64,000 bases of DNA. Origin: Dugong dugon. Lineage: Eukaryota > Chordata > Mammalia > Sirenia > Dugongidae. Below, in pieces: positions 10,333 to 22,700 of this stretch. The number at the start of each line of letters is the position of its first letter. The first letter of the stretch is position 1. The notes under the pieces were generated by a model, which made no database searches, was not told where the DNA came from, and saw only the letters and a list, made by a program, of their open reading frames with translations. The position numbers and the translations under genes were made by a program. Where the stretch lies: NCBI GenBank assembly GCA_030035585.1, contig CM057471.1, forward strand, positions 67,542,319 through 67,606,318. Reading direction: 5' to 3'.

Positions 10333-11169
10333 ACTGATGACACTGAATATCTTTTCATGCACTTATTTGCCATTTGTATATCTTCTTTGGAGAAATGTCT
10401 ATTCAATTCCTTTATCCATTAGTTTCTTTTTGCTGTTGAGGTATAGAGGTTCTTTGTATGTACTGGATATTAAAATCTTATCAGATATATGGTTATCACA
10501 CATTTTCTCCTACTCTGTAGGTTGTCTCTTCACTTTCTTCATAAAACCCTCTGATGTACAAAGATTTTTAATTTTGATGAAGTCCAATTTTCCATCTTGT
10601 CTTGTTGCTCACGCTTTTGGTGTCATGTCTAAGAATCCATTGTCAAAAACAAGGTTCTGAAGTTTTATCCTATATTTTTGCTGGAAGTTTTGTGGTTGTA
10701 GCTCTTATATTTAGGCCATTGATTCATTTTAATTTTCATATATGGTGTGAGGTATGGGTCCAACTTCATTCTTTTACATGTTGAGATCCAGATGTCCCAG
10801 CACCATTTGTTGAAGAGACTATTCTTTCCTCATTGAATGGACTTGGTAACCTTGTCAAAAATCAATTGGCCATAGATGTATGGGTTTATTTCTGGACTCT
10901 CAAGTCTATTCCACTAGTCTATATATATATACTTATAATAGTACTGAACTATTTTGATTAGCTTTATAGTACAGTTTGAAATCGGTTTACGTGTCCTCCT
11001 ACTTTGTTCTTCATTTTCAAGACTGTTTTGGCTAATTGGAGCCCCTTGCAATTCCATACAAATTTGAGGATAAGCATTTCCATTTCTGCAAAAAGCTGTT
11101 GGAAATTTGAAATGAAGCTGCATTCAATCTGTAAACTGCATCGGGTAGTACTGACATCATAACCTGAAT

Positions 11170-11345
11170 AGATTTTGAAGATAGCGCTGACAGGATTTGC
11201 TGATGGTCTATGTATGAGTAAGAGTTGTCAAAGGGAAGTGAGATGGGGAAGGCTAACAGAGTGTAGGTGGAGGAATTGGGTGAATACTAGAAACTTAGAT
11301 TTGGACATGTTTAAGTTTGAGATGTCTATTAGAGATCCAGATAGA
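11170..11345 (-). repeat. L2 LINE fragment
   Basis: GACAGGATTTGCTGATGG and TTGGACATGTTTAAGTTTGAG match the antisense strand of the L2 coding region. Confidence 0.6.
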
Positions 11346-11429
11346 TGTTCAGTAGGATGACCTATCTAAAACTGCACAGTTCTGAGAACTACCAACCTCC
11401 ACATAACACAATCTCACCATCTGGTGTGT

Positions 11430-11578
11430 TATCTTCAATCTGGTTTTATTATTCCTCATTATCTAAATTCACCTTTTATTTACTTCTTGTTTGCCCTTCC
11501 AACTGTAATGTAAGTTTCATGAAATTAGGGACTAGTTAACTCCTCTACTCTATATCCCTAATACCTGGCACATATAGA
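11430..11578 (+). repeat. L2 LINE 3' end
   Basis: Matches the L2 tail: AACTGTAATGTAAGTTTCATG, then GGGACTAG and ATCCCTAATACCTGGCACAT. Confidence 0.65.
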
Positions 11579-11580
11579 AA

Positions 11581-11745
11581 ACCAAAAAACCAAATCCATT
11601 GCCGTCAAGTAGATTTCAACTCATAGCGACCCAACAGGACAGAGTAGAACTACCCCATAGGGTTTCCAAGGAGCGCCTGGTGGATTCAAACTGCTGACCT
11701 TTTGGTTAACAGCCAAGCTCTTAACCACTTTGCCACCAGGGCTCC
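11581..11745 (-). repeat. AfroSINE
   Basis: Tail-to-head order on the plus strand: CATTGCCGTCAAGTAGATT, GTTTCCAAGGAGCGCC, ending TTGCCACCAGGGCTCC. Directly joined to an older antisense copy. Confidence 0.93.
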
Positions 11746-11948
11746 AAAATCCAAACCCGCTGCTGTTGAGTCAATTCCAAACCACGCAGACTCCATGAAT
11801 TAAGAGTAGAACTGCTCCATAGGGTTTTATCAGCTGTAATCTTTATGGAAGCAGATCACCAGGCCTTTCTTCCTCAGAGCTGCTCAGTAGGTTCAAACTG
11901 CCAACCTTGAGGTTAGTAGTTCAGTACAAACTGTGCCATGCAGGGACC
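11746..11948 (-). repeat. AfroSINE, long variant, older
   Basis: Contains the extra segment AGCTGTAATCTTTATGGAAGC and CAGGCCTTTCTTCCTCAGAG. More diverged than the copy it abuts. Confidence 0.88.
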
Positions 11949-12059
11949 TAATATAATAGCCATATGATAGGTTCTCAAAATATTTGCTGGATGAGTCTCT
12001 GAAAACCTAAAATCCTGAACGTTTGAGGATAGATGTTTTTTTGATGCACCTAAGACAGG

Positions 12060-12224
12060 AAACCCTGGCAGCGTATTGGTTAAGAGTTCAGCTGTTAACC
12101 AAAAGGTCTGCAGTTTGAATCCACCAGGAGCTCCTTGGAAATCCCATGGGGCAGTTCTACTGTCCTATAGGGTCGCTGAGTCAGAATCGACTCGACGGCA
12201 ATGGGTTTGGTTTTGGTTTTTAAG
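12060..12224 (+). repeat. AfroSINE with 10-bp target duplication
   Basis: Flanked by CTAAGACAGG (12050-12059 and 12225-12234). Head AACCCTGGCAGCGTATTGG, body ending GAATCGACTCGACGGCAATG and a GGTTTTGGTTTTT tail. Confidence 0.95.
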
Positions 12225-12274
12225 CTAAGACAGGTCTCAAACTTATTTTCATTCATTATATGGCTGCAGTTCCC

Positions 12275-12435
12275 TAATTTCTCTGCACACTGGAAGCACC
12301 TGGGAAGCTTCAAAGGTACTGATGCTGTGGTTCCACCCCTAGACATTGTGATCTGACTGGTCAAGAGGGTGACCTAGGCTTTGGAATTTTCAAAAGATTC
12401 CTAAGTGACTGTAATGTGTCTAAGTTTATAAACTA
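12275..12435. repeat. MER5-type hAT DNA transposon fossil
   Basis: CACTGGAAGCACCTGGGAAGC, then GATGCTGTGGTTCCACCC and AAAGATTCCTAAGTGACTG match the MER5A layout. Confidence 0.65.
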
Positions 12436-12939
12436 CTGGCACTATGATGTTTCCAATTATAAAAAATCTTAGCCTTTGTTAAAGTGCATGATAATTACTT
12501 CAATACATATTAACTATAAAGGAAATAAAATCTTCCTGGCATTTTGTAGCCTTCATTAAATTTCCTCTCCTTTTTCTGGATCAGCTATCCATGGTTCTTT
12601 CTTCTCTTCCTCCTTCCTAATCTTAATAGACACTTACTCCAGGGCTTATACAAGATTATATGTTTCACAAGTATGTCTCAACAATGGTGTCTGGGATTCT
12701 AGGCCTAATTTAATCCATTATAATGTGTAAATGTCTAATGTACTCCCTACATGCAAGTAGCAACAAATCCTGTCAATCGCTCTCTTACTTTTCAAATCCA
12801 TTTCTTTCCCTCCATCACTGCTTGGCCATGCTCCCAACACCCCAACACTTCTCACCTAGACTGATGGCCTGGCCTCTCGGTTAGTCTATCTCTAGCTTTA
12901 CCTTTCACACTACTATCAAAGTGATCTTTCTAAACCCTC

Positions 12940-13080
12940 AAACTGTTTAGATCATCTAACTTCCAAGAGTCCCTAGTACGTGACCTTGGGCAAATTCTCT
13001 AAGGTTTTTCAGTTTCCTTATATGTAAAATGGTGGTAATAAGACTACCTAGTTGATGATATATCTGTAGCAGTTTCAACT
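12940..13080 (+). repeat. MIR SINE fragment
   Basis: ACGTGACCTTGGGCAAATTC and ATGTAAAATGGTGGTAATAA are the MIR core. Confidence 0.7.
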
Positions 13081-13476
13081 GTGCCCGGAAGACAGTATGT
13101 GCTGTAAAAGATGGCTATTTATATATTACTTGGTGAATCACCTAAACACCTTAAACATCCCTTCCAGTGTAACACTTATGGCTAAAATAGGTTCCAACCA
13201 CCACGACCACCACCACCACCACCTCATTGTGAGATGCAAAGAGAGCAGACCTGAATCAGAATTCTGACCCTACTTTCTAGTTATATGCCTTGGGCAAACT
13301 AACACCTAATATATAAAACAGGAAACCACTACACCTTCTCCCCACTTATTTACTATCTATTCAACACTTCATATTTATGACAATAGTAAAAAATCTACTA
13401 TTCAACTATTTCACACATTAATGACATACATCTGGCAGTAGCCAACGCTGAGGTGCGAGGCTAGAGTAATGCTGGC

Positions 13477-13640
13477 TGTGACGGTTAAGGTTGTGTGTCA
13501 ACTTGGCTAGGCCATAATTCTCAGTGGCTTGACACTTACGTAATGATGTAATTTGGTAATTATGTAATGATGTAGTCATCCTATATTTCTGCATAATGAC
13601 CTGGTCTTTGGAACCTAACTCTGTTGATAAATGAGGAGAG
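13477..13640 (+). repeat. 5' part of the same LTR type as at 8616
   Basis: TGTGACGGTTAAGGTTGTGTG parallels 8616 base for base with few changes, followed by TTATGTAATGATGTAGTCATCC. The rest of the element is missing. Confidence 0.6.
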
Positions 13641-14470
13641 GGTGTATATCTGCAGTAAAAGATGTCGTTAACATACAGAATTGGTTATTGTGAAGGTAGA
13701 GGAGTTACTCAGGTTGTGTTTCCTCCCTGTAACGCTGCTTGGTGAAATCTTATTCCACCTACAAAGTCTAGTCAGCAGTCATTTCTATTAAGAAGTACCT
13801 CCTCTGGCTCACTGCCACTTTCACCTGCCCCGTAATTTTGCTTTGAAATTTCCATACATCCTGCATTAGAACACAGCTCACTGAAGCTGGTTATTCAAAT
13901 TAGTCTTTCTCATTTTTACACTGAGTTTCTAGAGAAAAAGGTTCATGTTTCATTGACATTTAACCTTAAATGTCCGGCACAGATAAGGGCTTAAAATGTC
14001 TCAGCTGAGTGAATAAATAAACCTACTCAAGGCCCAGTGAAAATGACGTCCAGATGCACTCACACTATTCTCTTTTCATATTCTGAGCTCCCACAGAACT
14101 ATCTCCATATTTCCTCTACAATACATTGCTCTGCATTAGTTATGTATGTATTTGTCCTATTTACTCCACTAGACTGTGAACTGCTAGTATTACCTATGTC
14201 CTCATCTCCCACATAGAAAGTGCTCTACACTGAAGGAGTGAAGTGACTGACAGAATGAAGGAGTATTTCAAATTCTCTGGATCTATTCATTTCTTTCAGA
14301 TCCTTCCCAATGATATGTGGATGAAACATGAGATCATTTAAATTCCAATCTAAGGAGTGTCCTGGTAGCTTTGTTATACCCAAAAAGATACCAAAGAAAT
14401 CAAGATAACTAAAATATGCCATAAATTTAATACTGATACTAAACAAAAACTTTTAAGGTGGACAAATAAT

Positions 14471-14476
14471 TTTATT
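14471..14476 (-). terminator. RC3H2: AATAAA polyadenylation signal, probable RC3H2 end
   Basis: On the minus strand CAAAATAAAATTATTTG contains the canonical hexamer. It sits where repeat-free sequence gives way to ordinary intergenic DNA, followed by a T-rich stretch at about 14450. Other hexamers exist upstream, so this is the most distal candidate rather than a proven site. Confidence 0.5.
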
Positions 14477-16993
14477 TTGTGCATGCAAATACATGTCAAG
14501 TACTGCAAACTTTTTCCATCAATTTTCTCTCAAACACTGAAAATCATGATGCTCTATTCTGTGAACAGCCAAAGCTAGTATCTCTTCACTTCAGTGCTAC
14601 AACAAAAACACAACAGAATTCACTCTTTGCTATTCACTATCATCACAACCCTCATTGTTCCATCTCTGCCCTCCCCCCATATACAAGCCTTATAACTCCT
14701 AGCCTTTCCCCATTTAATCCTATTCCTATAGCACAAAGGGAAACATTACAATTTGGAAATTCAAATTGAAATAAATGGAATAGAATTTATTCCCATATAT
14801 TCTCCATTTCATTGTACAGAATTATTTTAAATTATAATTTTAAATAGAAGCTGAGTATATGCCTTAAAAATGAGCATTAAATCCATCTTAGAGATGGTGC
14901 CTGCTTTTTACATGATGGGTGTACACCATCTTTAATTTCATTTACATTTCAATCGAACAATAGATTTGCAAAGAAAATGTCTAATACAGACGTAAAAATA
15001 TTCACACTAGAGCTTCACAATCGGTTGTACAATTGACAAACAGGCCTCTTTTCCCAAACTTTCCAGCTAAGCAAATTTATAAAATGTAATCAACGCAACA
15101 AGAAAAACATTTCTCTTTCACTTCCAGGGAAAAGAATATGCAATAAACAGTATAAATGTAGACAGCAGTTGCTGCAAGCTAACCACGATACTCCCAAGTG
15201 GCTGTACAGTGGATATGTGCAGTACAAATAAAAGCCACATGTGTTGTATCACAACTACAGTATAATTGTTTGCCCAGCTAAGAGAATGCATGCACTTCCA
15301 TGCCTTGGGTTATAAAGTGAGGACTAATTCTTGAAAGGGTGATGAATATGTGCAAATGACCTCGGCTTCTGGCAGTACTAAGTGCAGCCAGTGTCTGTGT
15401 TCCACTGGTTTGGGGCTATTTTAAAATTTTTATTAAAAACAAAAACAAAAAACTGCCAATTTTAGACTTGGGGGAGTAACTGCTCTTGGAGTAAAAATAG
15501 GACTACACTCAAATTATGGGATGTTCTGGTCTGTGGCTTTGACTCCTTGTATTTCCTTGCCAGCAAAGAGATACAAAGAAACTGCTAGTATAAAGGAGTT
15601 ACTAGCTAATGTATTCACTAAGCAGAAAATAGGATACTTCTTGAGCATATTCATTTGTGTTCTGCTTCGCAGAAGGGGTCCCTATGTAAGAGTTACAGTA
15701 AGTGATCCCATCAACACTCTTCATTCACTAAAACACAAGAAAAGTTCTTCCAGGAAACATACGTAGTTGCAATGCAACTTTTCCCTTTAATAATTAGTTA
15801 CCAATGCTGGTGACAGTCTGTTCAGAAGAAGCTAGGGAAGAAATACTCAGATTCCAAATTGAAATTACATGCTTAATCTGATCTGTATAAATTCTACCCA
15901 TTAAGAAAACATGGGATTTAACACCTGAAATGCAAAAGCAAGCTAGATGATTTTTAAAACAATTTTTTTAAATGTCTGAATTATCCCATTTTAAATACCT
16001 ACAAATTGCTATGCATCCTGTAATTTTTTCAAGGCAGCATATAAAGTTGGGATATGCTTTATATATTTAGCATCAACTTGAAATCTGAATGAACTAGGTC
16101 CATAATAACTGGAAAATTTCAGTTCTAGTATGGGAGGTTTCTTTTATTATTCTCTTACTACAGTAAATAGCTACTAGGAAAATGATCAGTGCACTGGCCT
16201 AATGAACTACCTTCTCTTGAAAATCACAATGCACAACTTTCATGTATGCCACTGGTTTATCATATGGCATTGAAAGTAAGTCATGGCAGCAAAAGCAAAG
16301 GAATCTGCTTTGCTCAAGTACCAACTAGAAGAAATACATGTGTAATTTTCTCAGGATTTATAAAATGAAATGAGATTACGAAAGAGAACTATTGATGCTA
16401 AGTCCGTAGTATCTGAATGAGGCACAAGGACTTCGAAACGGGGGTTAGAAATTGAAAAACAAAAAATGAGAGCAAAACACACCACTTTCCTGCTCTCCAA
16501 GCTGCAGCCTTTGTCCTGATTATTAGGCCGTAGACAAGGTATGCACATTACCAATTTCCTCTCCTGTTGCTTTATGTCCTTTAATTCCAAACATATATAG
16601 ATCAAAATGTGTTGGTAAAAGGGTCAAATTACAGACATAACCAAACACCAAATTTAAAAAGTCACATCACAGGTCTGATTTGTAACTTTTCCTCTATGAC
16701 ATCAGTGGGTACCCTTTTGAGGAAGGATCAGGTAACCTACTTTTTCTTCTAAAGTGTCACAGAACCCATGTATTTACTTCACATTCAACCCACTGTGACA
16801 AACAGAAGGTGGCCACTACATAGAAAAAGAATGCAATACAGAATAATCCCAACACAGAAGCAGTTCTATGTTGTTAGTGAGAATGAGAGTAAATTTTTAA
16901 GAACAGGAAAGTATTGTTTTATGGGATCACCTGCTGCAAGACAAGCATTATTTTAATATAAATGTTCTGAGACACACCAATAAGGTTGGCAGG

Positions 16994-17001
16994 TATATAC
17001 A
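16994..17001 (-). promoter_or_regulatory. Pumilio-type 3' UTR motif UGUAUAUA
   Basis: An exact match to the UGUANAUA recognition motif of PUM proteins in the transcribed strand of the RC3H2 3' UTR. A second match, UGUAAAUA, is at 17774-17781. Short motifs in AU-rich sequence also occur by chance, so function is not shown. Confidence 0.35.
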
Positions 17002-18085
17002 TACACTGATGCAAATGTAATTTCACTGGACAAGTAGGCAAACACCTAAGCAGTTTATCCCAACCCCTCCAGCAGAGCACAACCAAGTTTCAAATTTTCA
17101 ATTTTAAAATTAAAAAGATAGGTTAAATACACAAGATCAATTTATGTAGTATATATTCACCCTCAGAACGTGCTGAAGATGTTTTTTATGTAGTTCTGTT
17201 GCACAGAGGGTTCTTTCCCTGAGGGCACATAAGGAGCTCTCAAACTGTTTATAGGTCTCTATTTTGTAACAAAATAGCCATTTTAAAATCTTAAAAAAAA
17301 ATACATTACCTTCAACATGGAAGATCTCATTATTTAAATATCCATGAAATAGACATACTGGTTTGCCTATCCTTTTTGGAATTACAAACAGCAAAGAAAG
17401 TACATTGGAAGCATTTCAAATGTAGTAAGCACATATTTATAGAAAGGTTCTGATATAAATTATATAACAATCATGTTCTTGTAATATCCTAGGCTAATTT
17501 ATAATGTCATAAATAAGTTAATGTAACATGGTTTAAAACTCTCATTCCTATTCATTTCAGGTTACACAGTGAAATAAATAAAATGTCTTTGTAGAGATGG
17601 GGAGCACTGGCCATATCAAAAAGGTACAACACTAACCAAAGGAAACTAAGTCAAGGCTACTGTGCTGTTATGCTACAAACAAACATCTCCATACATTTGA
17701 GTATTAAATAAATGTGTAAGATCTTCCATACTGGCACCAGAATATCAAAACTACCCCCTTTGTTTCTCAGGTATATTTACAACTTATCAGTCACCTTATG
17801 AGCATGTTCATTAAGACAGGTATCAAACACCAGTTATTTACTCATTCTGATCAAGAAATTTCAGGGAAATGTCAACCCTCCCACCCCTGGAAATGTGCAC
17901 AAAACTTTTTATCAAAATCTTATCTGATACAATGCTGTGGTTTTGTAAAACAACTAAATAGCTCAGACGACCAATAACATGATCCTGTTTAAGCATCTTG
18001 CTAGCAGGAAAAGCCCTTACATACAGTACACCTGGTGAAAGATCAGCTTGGCTTAAAATATTCCAGTACAATTTTCAGAGTAAAC

Positions 18086-18100
18086 AACTTCACAGAAGTT
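18086..18100 (-). promoter_or_regulatory. Constitutive decay element (CDE) stem-loop, candidate Roquin target
   Basis: On the transcribed strand the RNA reads AACUUC-UGU-GAAGUU: a perfect 6-bp stem closed by the triloop UGU. The core UUC-UGU-GAA fits the CDE consensus (UUC, pyrimidine-purine-any triloop, GAA) and equals the core of the TNF decay element. It lies about 1.4 kb after the RC3H2 stop. Binding by Roquin is inferred from the motif only. Confidence 0.7.
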
Positions 18101-18109
18101 AATTTAAAA

Positions 18110-18128
18110 ATAATAATAATAATAATAA
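18110..18128. repeat. (AAT)n microsatellite in the RC3H2 3' UTR
   Basis: Six to seven AAT units without interruption. Confidence 0.9.
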
Positions 18129-19504
18129 AAGTCAAACTAATCTTAAAGAAACAAAAGAAAAACAAAAAGACAAACTAGGTAAGATCACCAGAAAGGAATG
18201 CCCAACTTTTGTTTGCAAAACGTTGACTGAAATTCAGGCTTCAATAAAATACTTCCCACAAATTCTGGGCATGACTGATTGAACATACTGCATACTTTCA
18301 GATGCCAAGTCAAAACAATTTTCAGTCACATTTTAAGAGGGCAGAAATTATTCATGTTGTTAAGAATGAATAAAGATTAGCCAATGTTCTATTATTACAT
18401 GGTTCATAGTCTTCTCAAACTAACAGTCAGAAAACGAGCAAAATTAAACCTGAACATGAAGTAACAATAAACAATATTAAACCAAGATAATGCAATGAGC
18501 ATCCAAATCAATTAGTTCAAATTAAAAAACCCAGCAATACCATCTTGTTAGTCAGTGCAAACGCTACATACAGGGTTTTCTCAAGAAAGCTGAAAGCACC
18601 TGATTCTTTTGCCAAGTCATCAGATTCAACAATGTACAGGCTTAAATCTGCATTTAAAAAACTGCCATTACATTAGTGCATAATTTATCAAAATTGTAAA
18701 AACGATTCTGCATAACTTAGGAGAATTTAATATCTAGTACATCAGCTGAAAGACTTAGGCACTTGGTTATATTTTTAATTACTTACTTCAACAAGTAGCC
18801 TGTGTATAAACATTAATAGTAATAAAGCAGAAACTATTCTTGAAAAATGGAAAATTAAAAAAAATTTAAATGCTACAGATAAAAGCACTGCACCACACTC
18901 CTACATATAATGCAGTAAAGAAAGCTAGTGTATAACCCTGTAAAATTCTATGGATAATGTCTAATTCCACTCTCCAAAGTTTAAAAAAAAAAAAAAAAAA
19001 ACCCATGCAAAGTCCCATGACAAAAGATAAATAAAGCAGCTGGAATGAGATGGAAATTTCTCTCAGTGAAACATAAAATAGAAATAAATAAGTTAATTAA
19101 GTCTACTTTCACTAGATGTATCATCGTAGGATCCTGCTAGTTTAATAACTGAGTTGTTAATTTTCTATAGAAGCCATTTAAATAGGAAATGGCTCAGTTA
19201 CTGCACCGGATTGCTAAAAACTCATAAAAAGCTGCTTGAAGCTTAAGTTAAATGTTGTCCAAATTCCAATTACTTCTGGAAAGTGAACATTACCCTAGTA
19301 AAGTAAATTTTCTTTTTTTTTTTTTCTTTTCAGAATGCTAATGCAAGAGGGCTTGAAGTATCAAAGAGTCCACAGGAAATGGATGCCCCAGTAATATCTT
19401 TTTTTTTAAAAAAAATATACATTATATAATATATATTATATATATAAAAAGCTAGTGTAAATGCTTCCATGGTGTGGTCACCAATTTCAAAGATGAACCT
19501 CCTT

Positions 19505-19700
19505 TCAGCTGTTAACCATTTTCCCATTTGCAACAGGTTTTAAAAAGTCATTTTTATCCTCAGACATAACATGAGTTTTCAGGATGAGGTTGCCAACACT
19601 GGCAGATGTGGTGACGGGGAGGCAACTTGCATTGCTAATGGACACTGGAAGTGGCTGGCTAAAGCAAGAAGTTACTGGCAGAATTGTTTTTTGCTCCTCC
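19505..19700 (-). CDS. RC3H2: RC3H2 exon 21, C-terminus and stop (residues 1125-1189)
   Basis: Encodes [18 protein letters not shown] through [13 protein letters not shown], then TGA at 19505-19507. The ending KMVNS is the known C-terminus of vertebrate Roquin-2, so the reading frame ends where expected. Acceptor CTCAG at 19701-19705. Confidence 0.95.
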
Positions 19701-22700
19701 CTGAGAAGAAACAAATGACATTGAAAACAAATTAGCTTTAAAGTTAAAACTTTTAAGACTAACCATACATGCTTAATAAAAGTTGTTCAAAATCTCAGAG
19801 CCCAAAGCAAAGGTATGTCTTTACTGACTAAAAAGTTTAACAGGTCACTAAAAAAGTCCCATTTTCCAAAAATTATAATAAAAAGTTAAAATATTTGTTA
19901 ATTTAAGGCCATACAAACTAAAGTTCAAGAATAAGCCCATATGATGGGAAAAGTGGCACCAATGTGGATGTAGTAAGCACAGCACAACCAAAGTAAAAAT
20001 GAGTGAGCACATATGGATAGGTATAAGCATTCTGATATATGGGTAGGTACAGGTGTGTACATAGGTGAGAACAGACAGAGGATCTATTAAAAAAAACAAA
20101 AACAAACCAAACCCATTGCCATGGAGTCAATTCCAACTCACAGCAACCCTACAGGACAGAGTACAACTGCCCTGTAGGGTTTCCAAGGAGCAGCTGGTAG
20201 ATTCAAACTGCCGACTTTTTGATTAGCAGCCAAGCTCTTAACCATTGTGCCACCAGGGCTCCAACGTGTATACACAGGTACATGTAAATACAAATACGTG
20301 GGTGCAGGCACATATATTCATTGAAGACACAACTATGGACACTCCTCAGACATAACCAAACACCTTCCTAGATTGGCTTTCTGGGTTTGAAAGCTTACGA
20401 CCATGGTCTCACGGGACAACTCAGTCAACTGGCATAATACAGTTCACAAAAATCATGATCTTCATCCTAGTGAAGTGAGTAGCATCTGGGGTCTTAAAAG
20501 CTTGTGAGCAGCCATCTAAGACACAACTATGGGTCTCTATTTGCCAGGAGTAAAACAGTAAGAAGGTAACCAAAAGCTCAGAGAAGAAACAAGTCTATAC
20601 AAGCCACAACCTCATCTACCCTGAGACCTGAAGAACAAGATGGTGCCCAGCTACCACCACTGACCATTCTGACTGGGGTCACAATAGATGGTCCTGGATA
20701 GAATGAGAGAAAAATGTGGAGCAGAACACAAATTCTTAAAACAAACAAACAAAAATAGACACCAGACAACAGTAGAGAACAGAGGACTCCTTGAGACTAC
20801 TGCCCTGAGACACTTTTTAAACCTAGAACCACGCCTAACCCCTGAGATCACCTTTTAGCAAAATAACAGAGTGGCACACAAAATAAAGGATATTACCTGT
20901 AAGATCGGTGCTCTACTTAAAAACCATCTGTATAAGACCAAAAGATCAACAATTACTCAAAAGCAAAGATGAGAAGATGAGGGGACAAGGAAACTAGAGT
21001 ATCAGAAATGGAATAAACAGAACAAAATTAAAGAGAATGTTGACACATTGTGATAAATGTCAGTGAACAATCTGTATGAAAATTGTCAAACGGGAACCTA
21101 TCTTACTGGATAAACTTTCACCAAAAATTCAATCAAATATTGTTTAAAAAAAAAGCCCATAGTGGACTTAATTTTTGGCAGTATTTACACAAAATGGCAA
21201 TATTAAAAGCCAGAAAAATCTTAACATGATTTTTAAAAAGGGAAACCCTTAATTTAGGTTTCAATTCTCCATTTTGTAGTCTAGAAGTTTGGCTACCAGG
21301 TTGAAGAAGTATAACCTGATGCTGGAACACAATGTCTGTTATCCAACAAAAAGCAAGTCTCAGGGTACTAAAATGGACCACTTTGTTAGTTCACATTTAC
21401 CTCTCCTCTCCTAAAAATCCAGACTGACCAAGTCCTTGCCCTTTTGTATAAGGTCTTCCTCTCGTAGCATAAAGCCAAAAATGAAATTCAACACTGCATC
21501 TATTTCTCTTTAAATATTCATGCCCTATACCAACTGGTTATGAATTTTCACTCTAACACTCACAGAATCACATGGTCTTCACCTAAACTCTGTCTCTTCT
21601 GCTCTAGTGGCTCCTTTTGGTGCTGCTGAACTGGATGTCCATTTTCCACTGCTGTTCCATTCAGCAACTGATCATTTTGAGAACTGATGCCAAGCTGTAT
21701 GTCCAGGATCTCCTAAGAAAATACAATCTGTTAATCCTTCAGTATGAAAGTATTTTATACTTTAATTTCCAGTAGAACAAAAACTCCTAAATATAATTGT
21801 GGTACTTACTTCAATTTGTTCACCTTGTCCATCAGGTTCATCTGTATCAAGTGCTGAAAGTTCTAATTCAATATCCCTATCAGGCTTAGTATCTGTTGTA
21901 TCTTCTGTATAATCATTCTGTAAGTTAAAAAAACCCATCTTATACCTGTGGAAACTGGGGTTTCCCTTTTAAATTAAAATGGGAATTCCAACAATTTAAC
22001 TAGAAAAGTATTTAAGAAATCTGGAACCACAACTTTATTTCTACTCTAAGTTTTAAAAGCAATCATCTATCAGAAAAAGGCACACTAAAACGCATTAAGC
22101 TACGGCATAAACCAAAGTGCAAAAGTAGCAAACAAACAGATTAAGCATGAAGCTTATAGGTTCAGTCTCTTTACCTCTCCATTTCTTAATTCAATTTCCT
22201 TGCTTAGAAGATTTAAAGTAAGATGACGACCTTCATCCAAGGAATTCCACTTCTGTTGCATAGCCAGAGCATTGGCCTCTCTCTGAAGAAGTAATGAGTT
22301 ACTCTTGGCCTACAAGTGGAAAAAAAAAAAAAAGTAAACTTAGCTTTCGATTGCCATTCTATTTTTCAAAAATTCAAATCTGAGTGACATACAGCCTACC
22401 TGCTGAAGTTCAATGCTCAAAAGGTCTCCAGTACTGGAATGCTTTCTATGTCCAGATAAATCAGCAACAATGAATCTGTCCCTTTAAAGAGAAATATTTT
22501 TATTGTAATAAAAATGATACAAAGGAAGCAACTAAAGCAGTAATGACTATATATGTTTATTTAATAAAACAACCCTGAAAATTCTGGTCATCATTCCAAA
22601 TGTAAAAGTAAAATATTTTCAGAAATTTGTTATATACCTCAAACAAGCAAAACACAATTCATGAACAATTGGGGGTAGGATCTGTTCTCTGAGGATAGGT

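Larger units (their letters stand above)
8030..11165 (-). mobile_element. L1 3' half, interrupted by two later insertions
   Basis: Antisense L1 ORF2/3' UTR in three pieces: 8030-8474, 9655-9948 and 10333-11165. Recognisable marks are AATATTCCACTGTATGTATA, TTGGGATTGCTGGATCATATGG and CAGCACCATTTGTTGAAGAG. The breaks are an LTR-like block (8475-9654) and an RTE-derived element (9949-10332). No intact frame remains. Confidence 0.85.
14450..19504 (-). other. RC3H2: RC3H2 3' untranslated region
   Basis: About 5 kb follow the stop codon with no recognisable SINE, L1 or LTR, in contrast to the repeat-packed sequence on both sides. The stretch is AU-rich with many short T and A runs. The left end is inferred from an AATAAA at 14471-14476 followed by a T-rich stretch; cleavage would be near 14450. 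Earlier alternative polyadenylation signals are possible. Candidate elements include a Roquin-type decay stem-loop at 18086-18100 and two Pumilio motifs (16994-17001, 17774-17781). Confidence 0.65.

Noticed and set aside
13198-13224. Short CCACCA-rich run as a CRISPR-like or coding repeat
   Set aside because: It is a simple trinucleotide run with no spacers or frame.
15740-15760. TTCCAGGAA as a second decay element in the 3' UTR
   Set aside because: The loop read on the coding strand is CUG, which does not fit pyrimidine-purine-any, and the stem does not extend.
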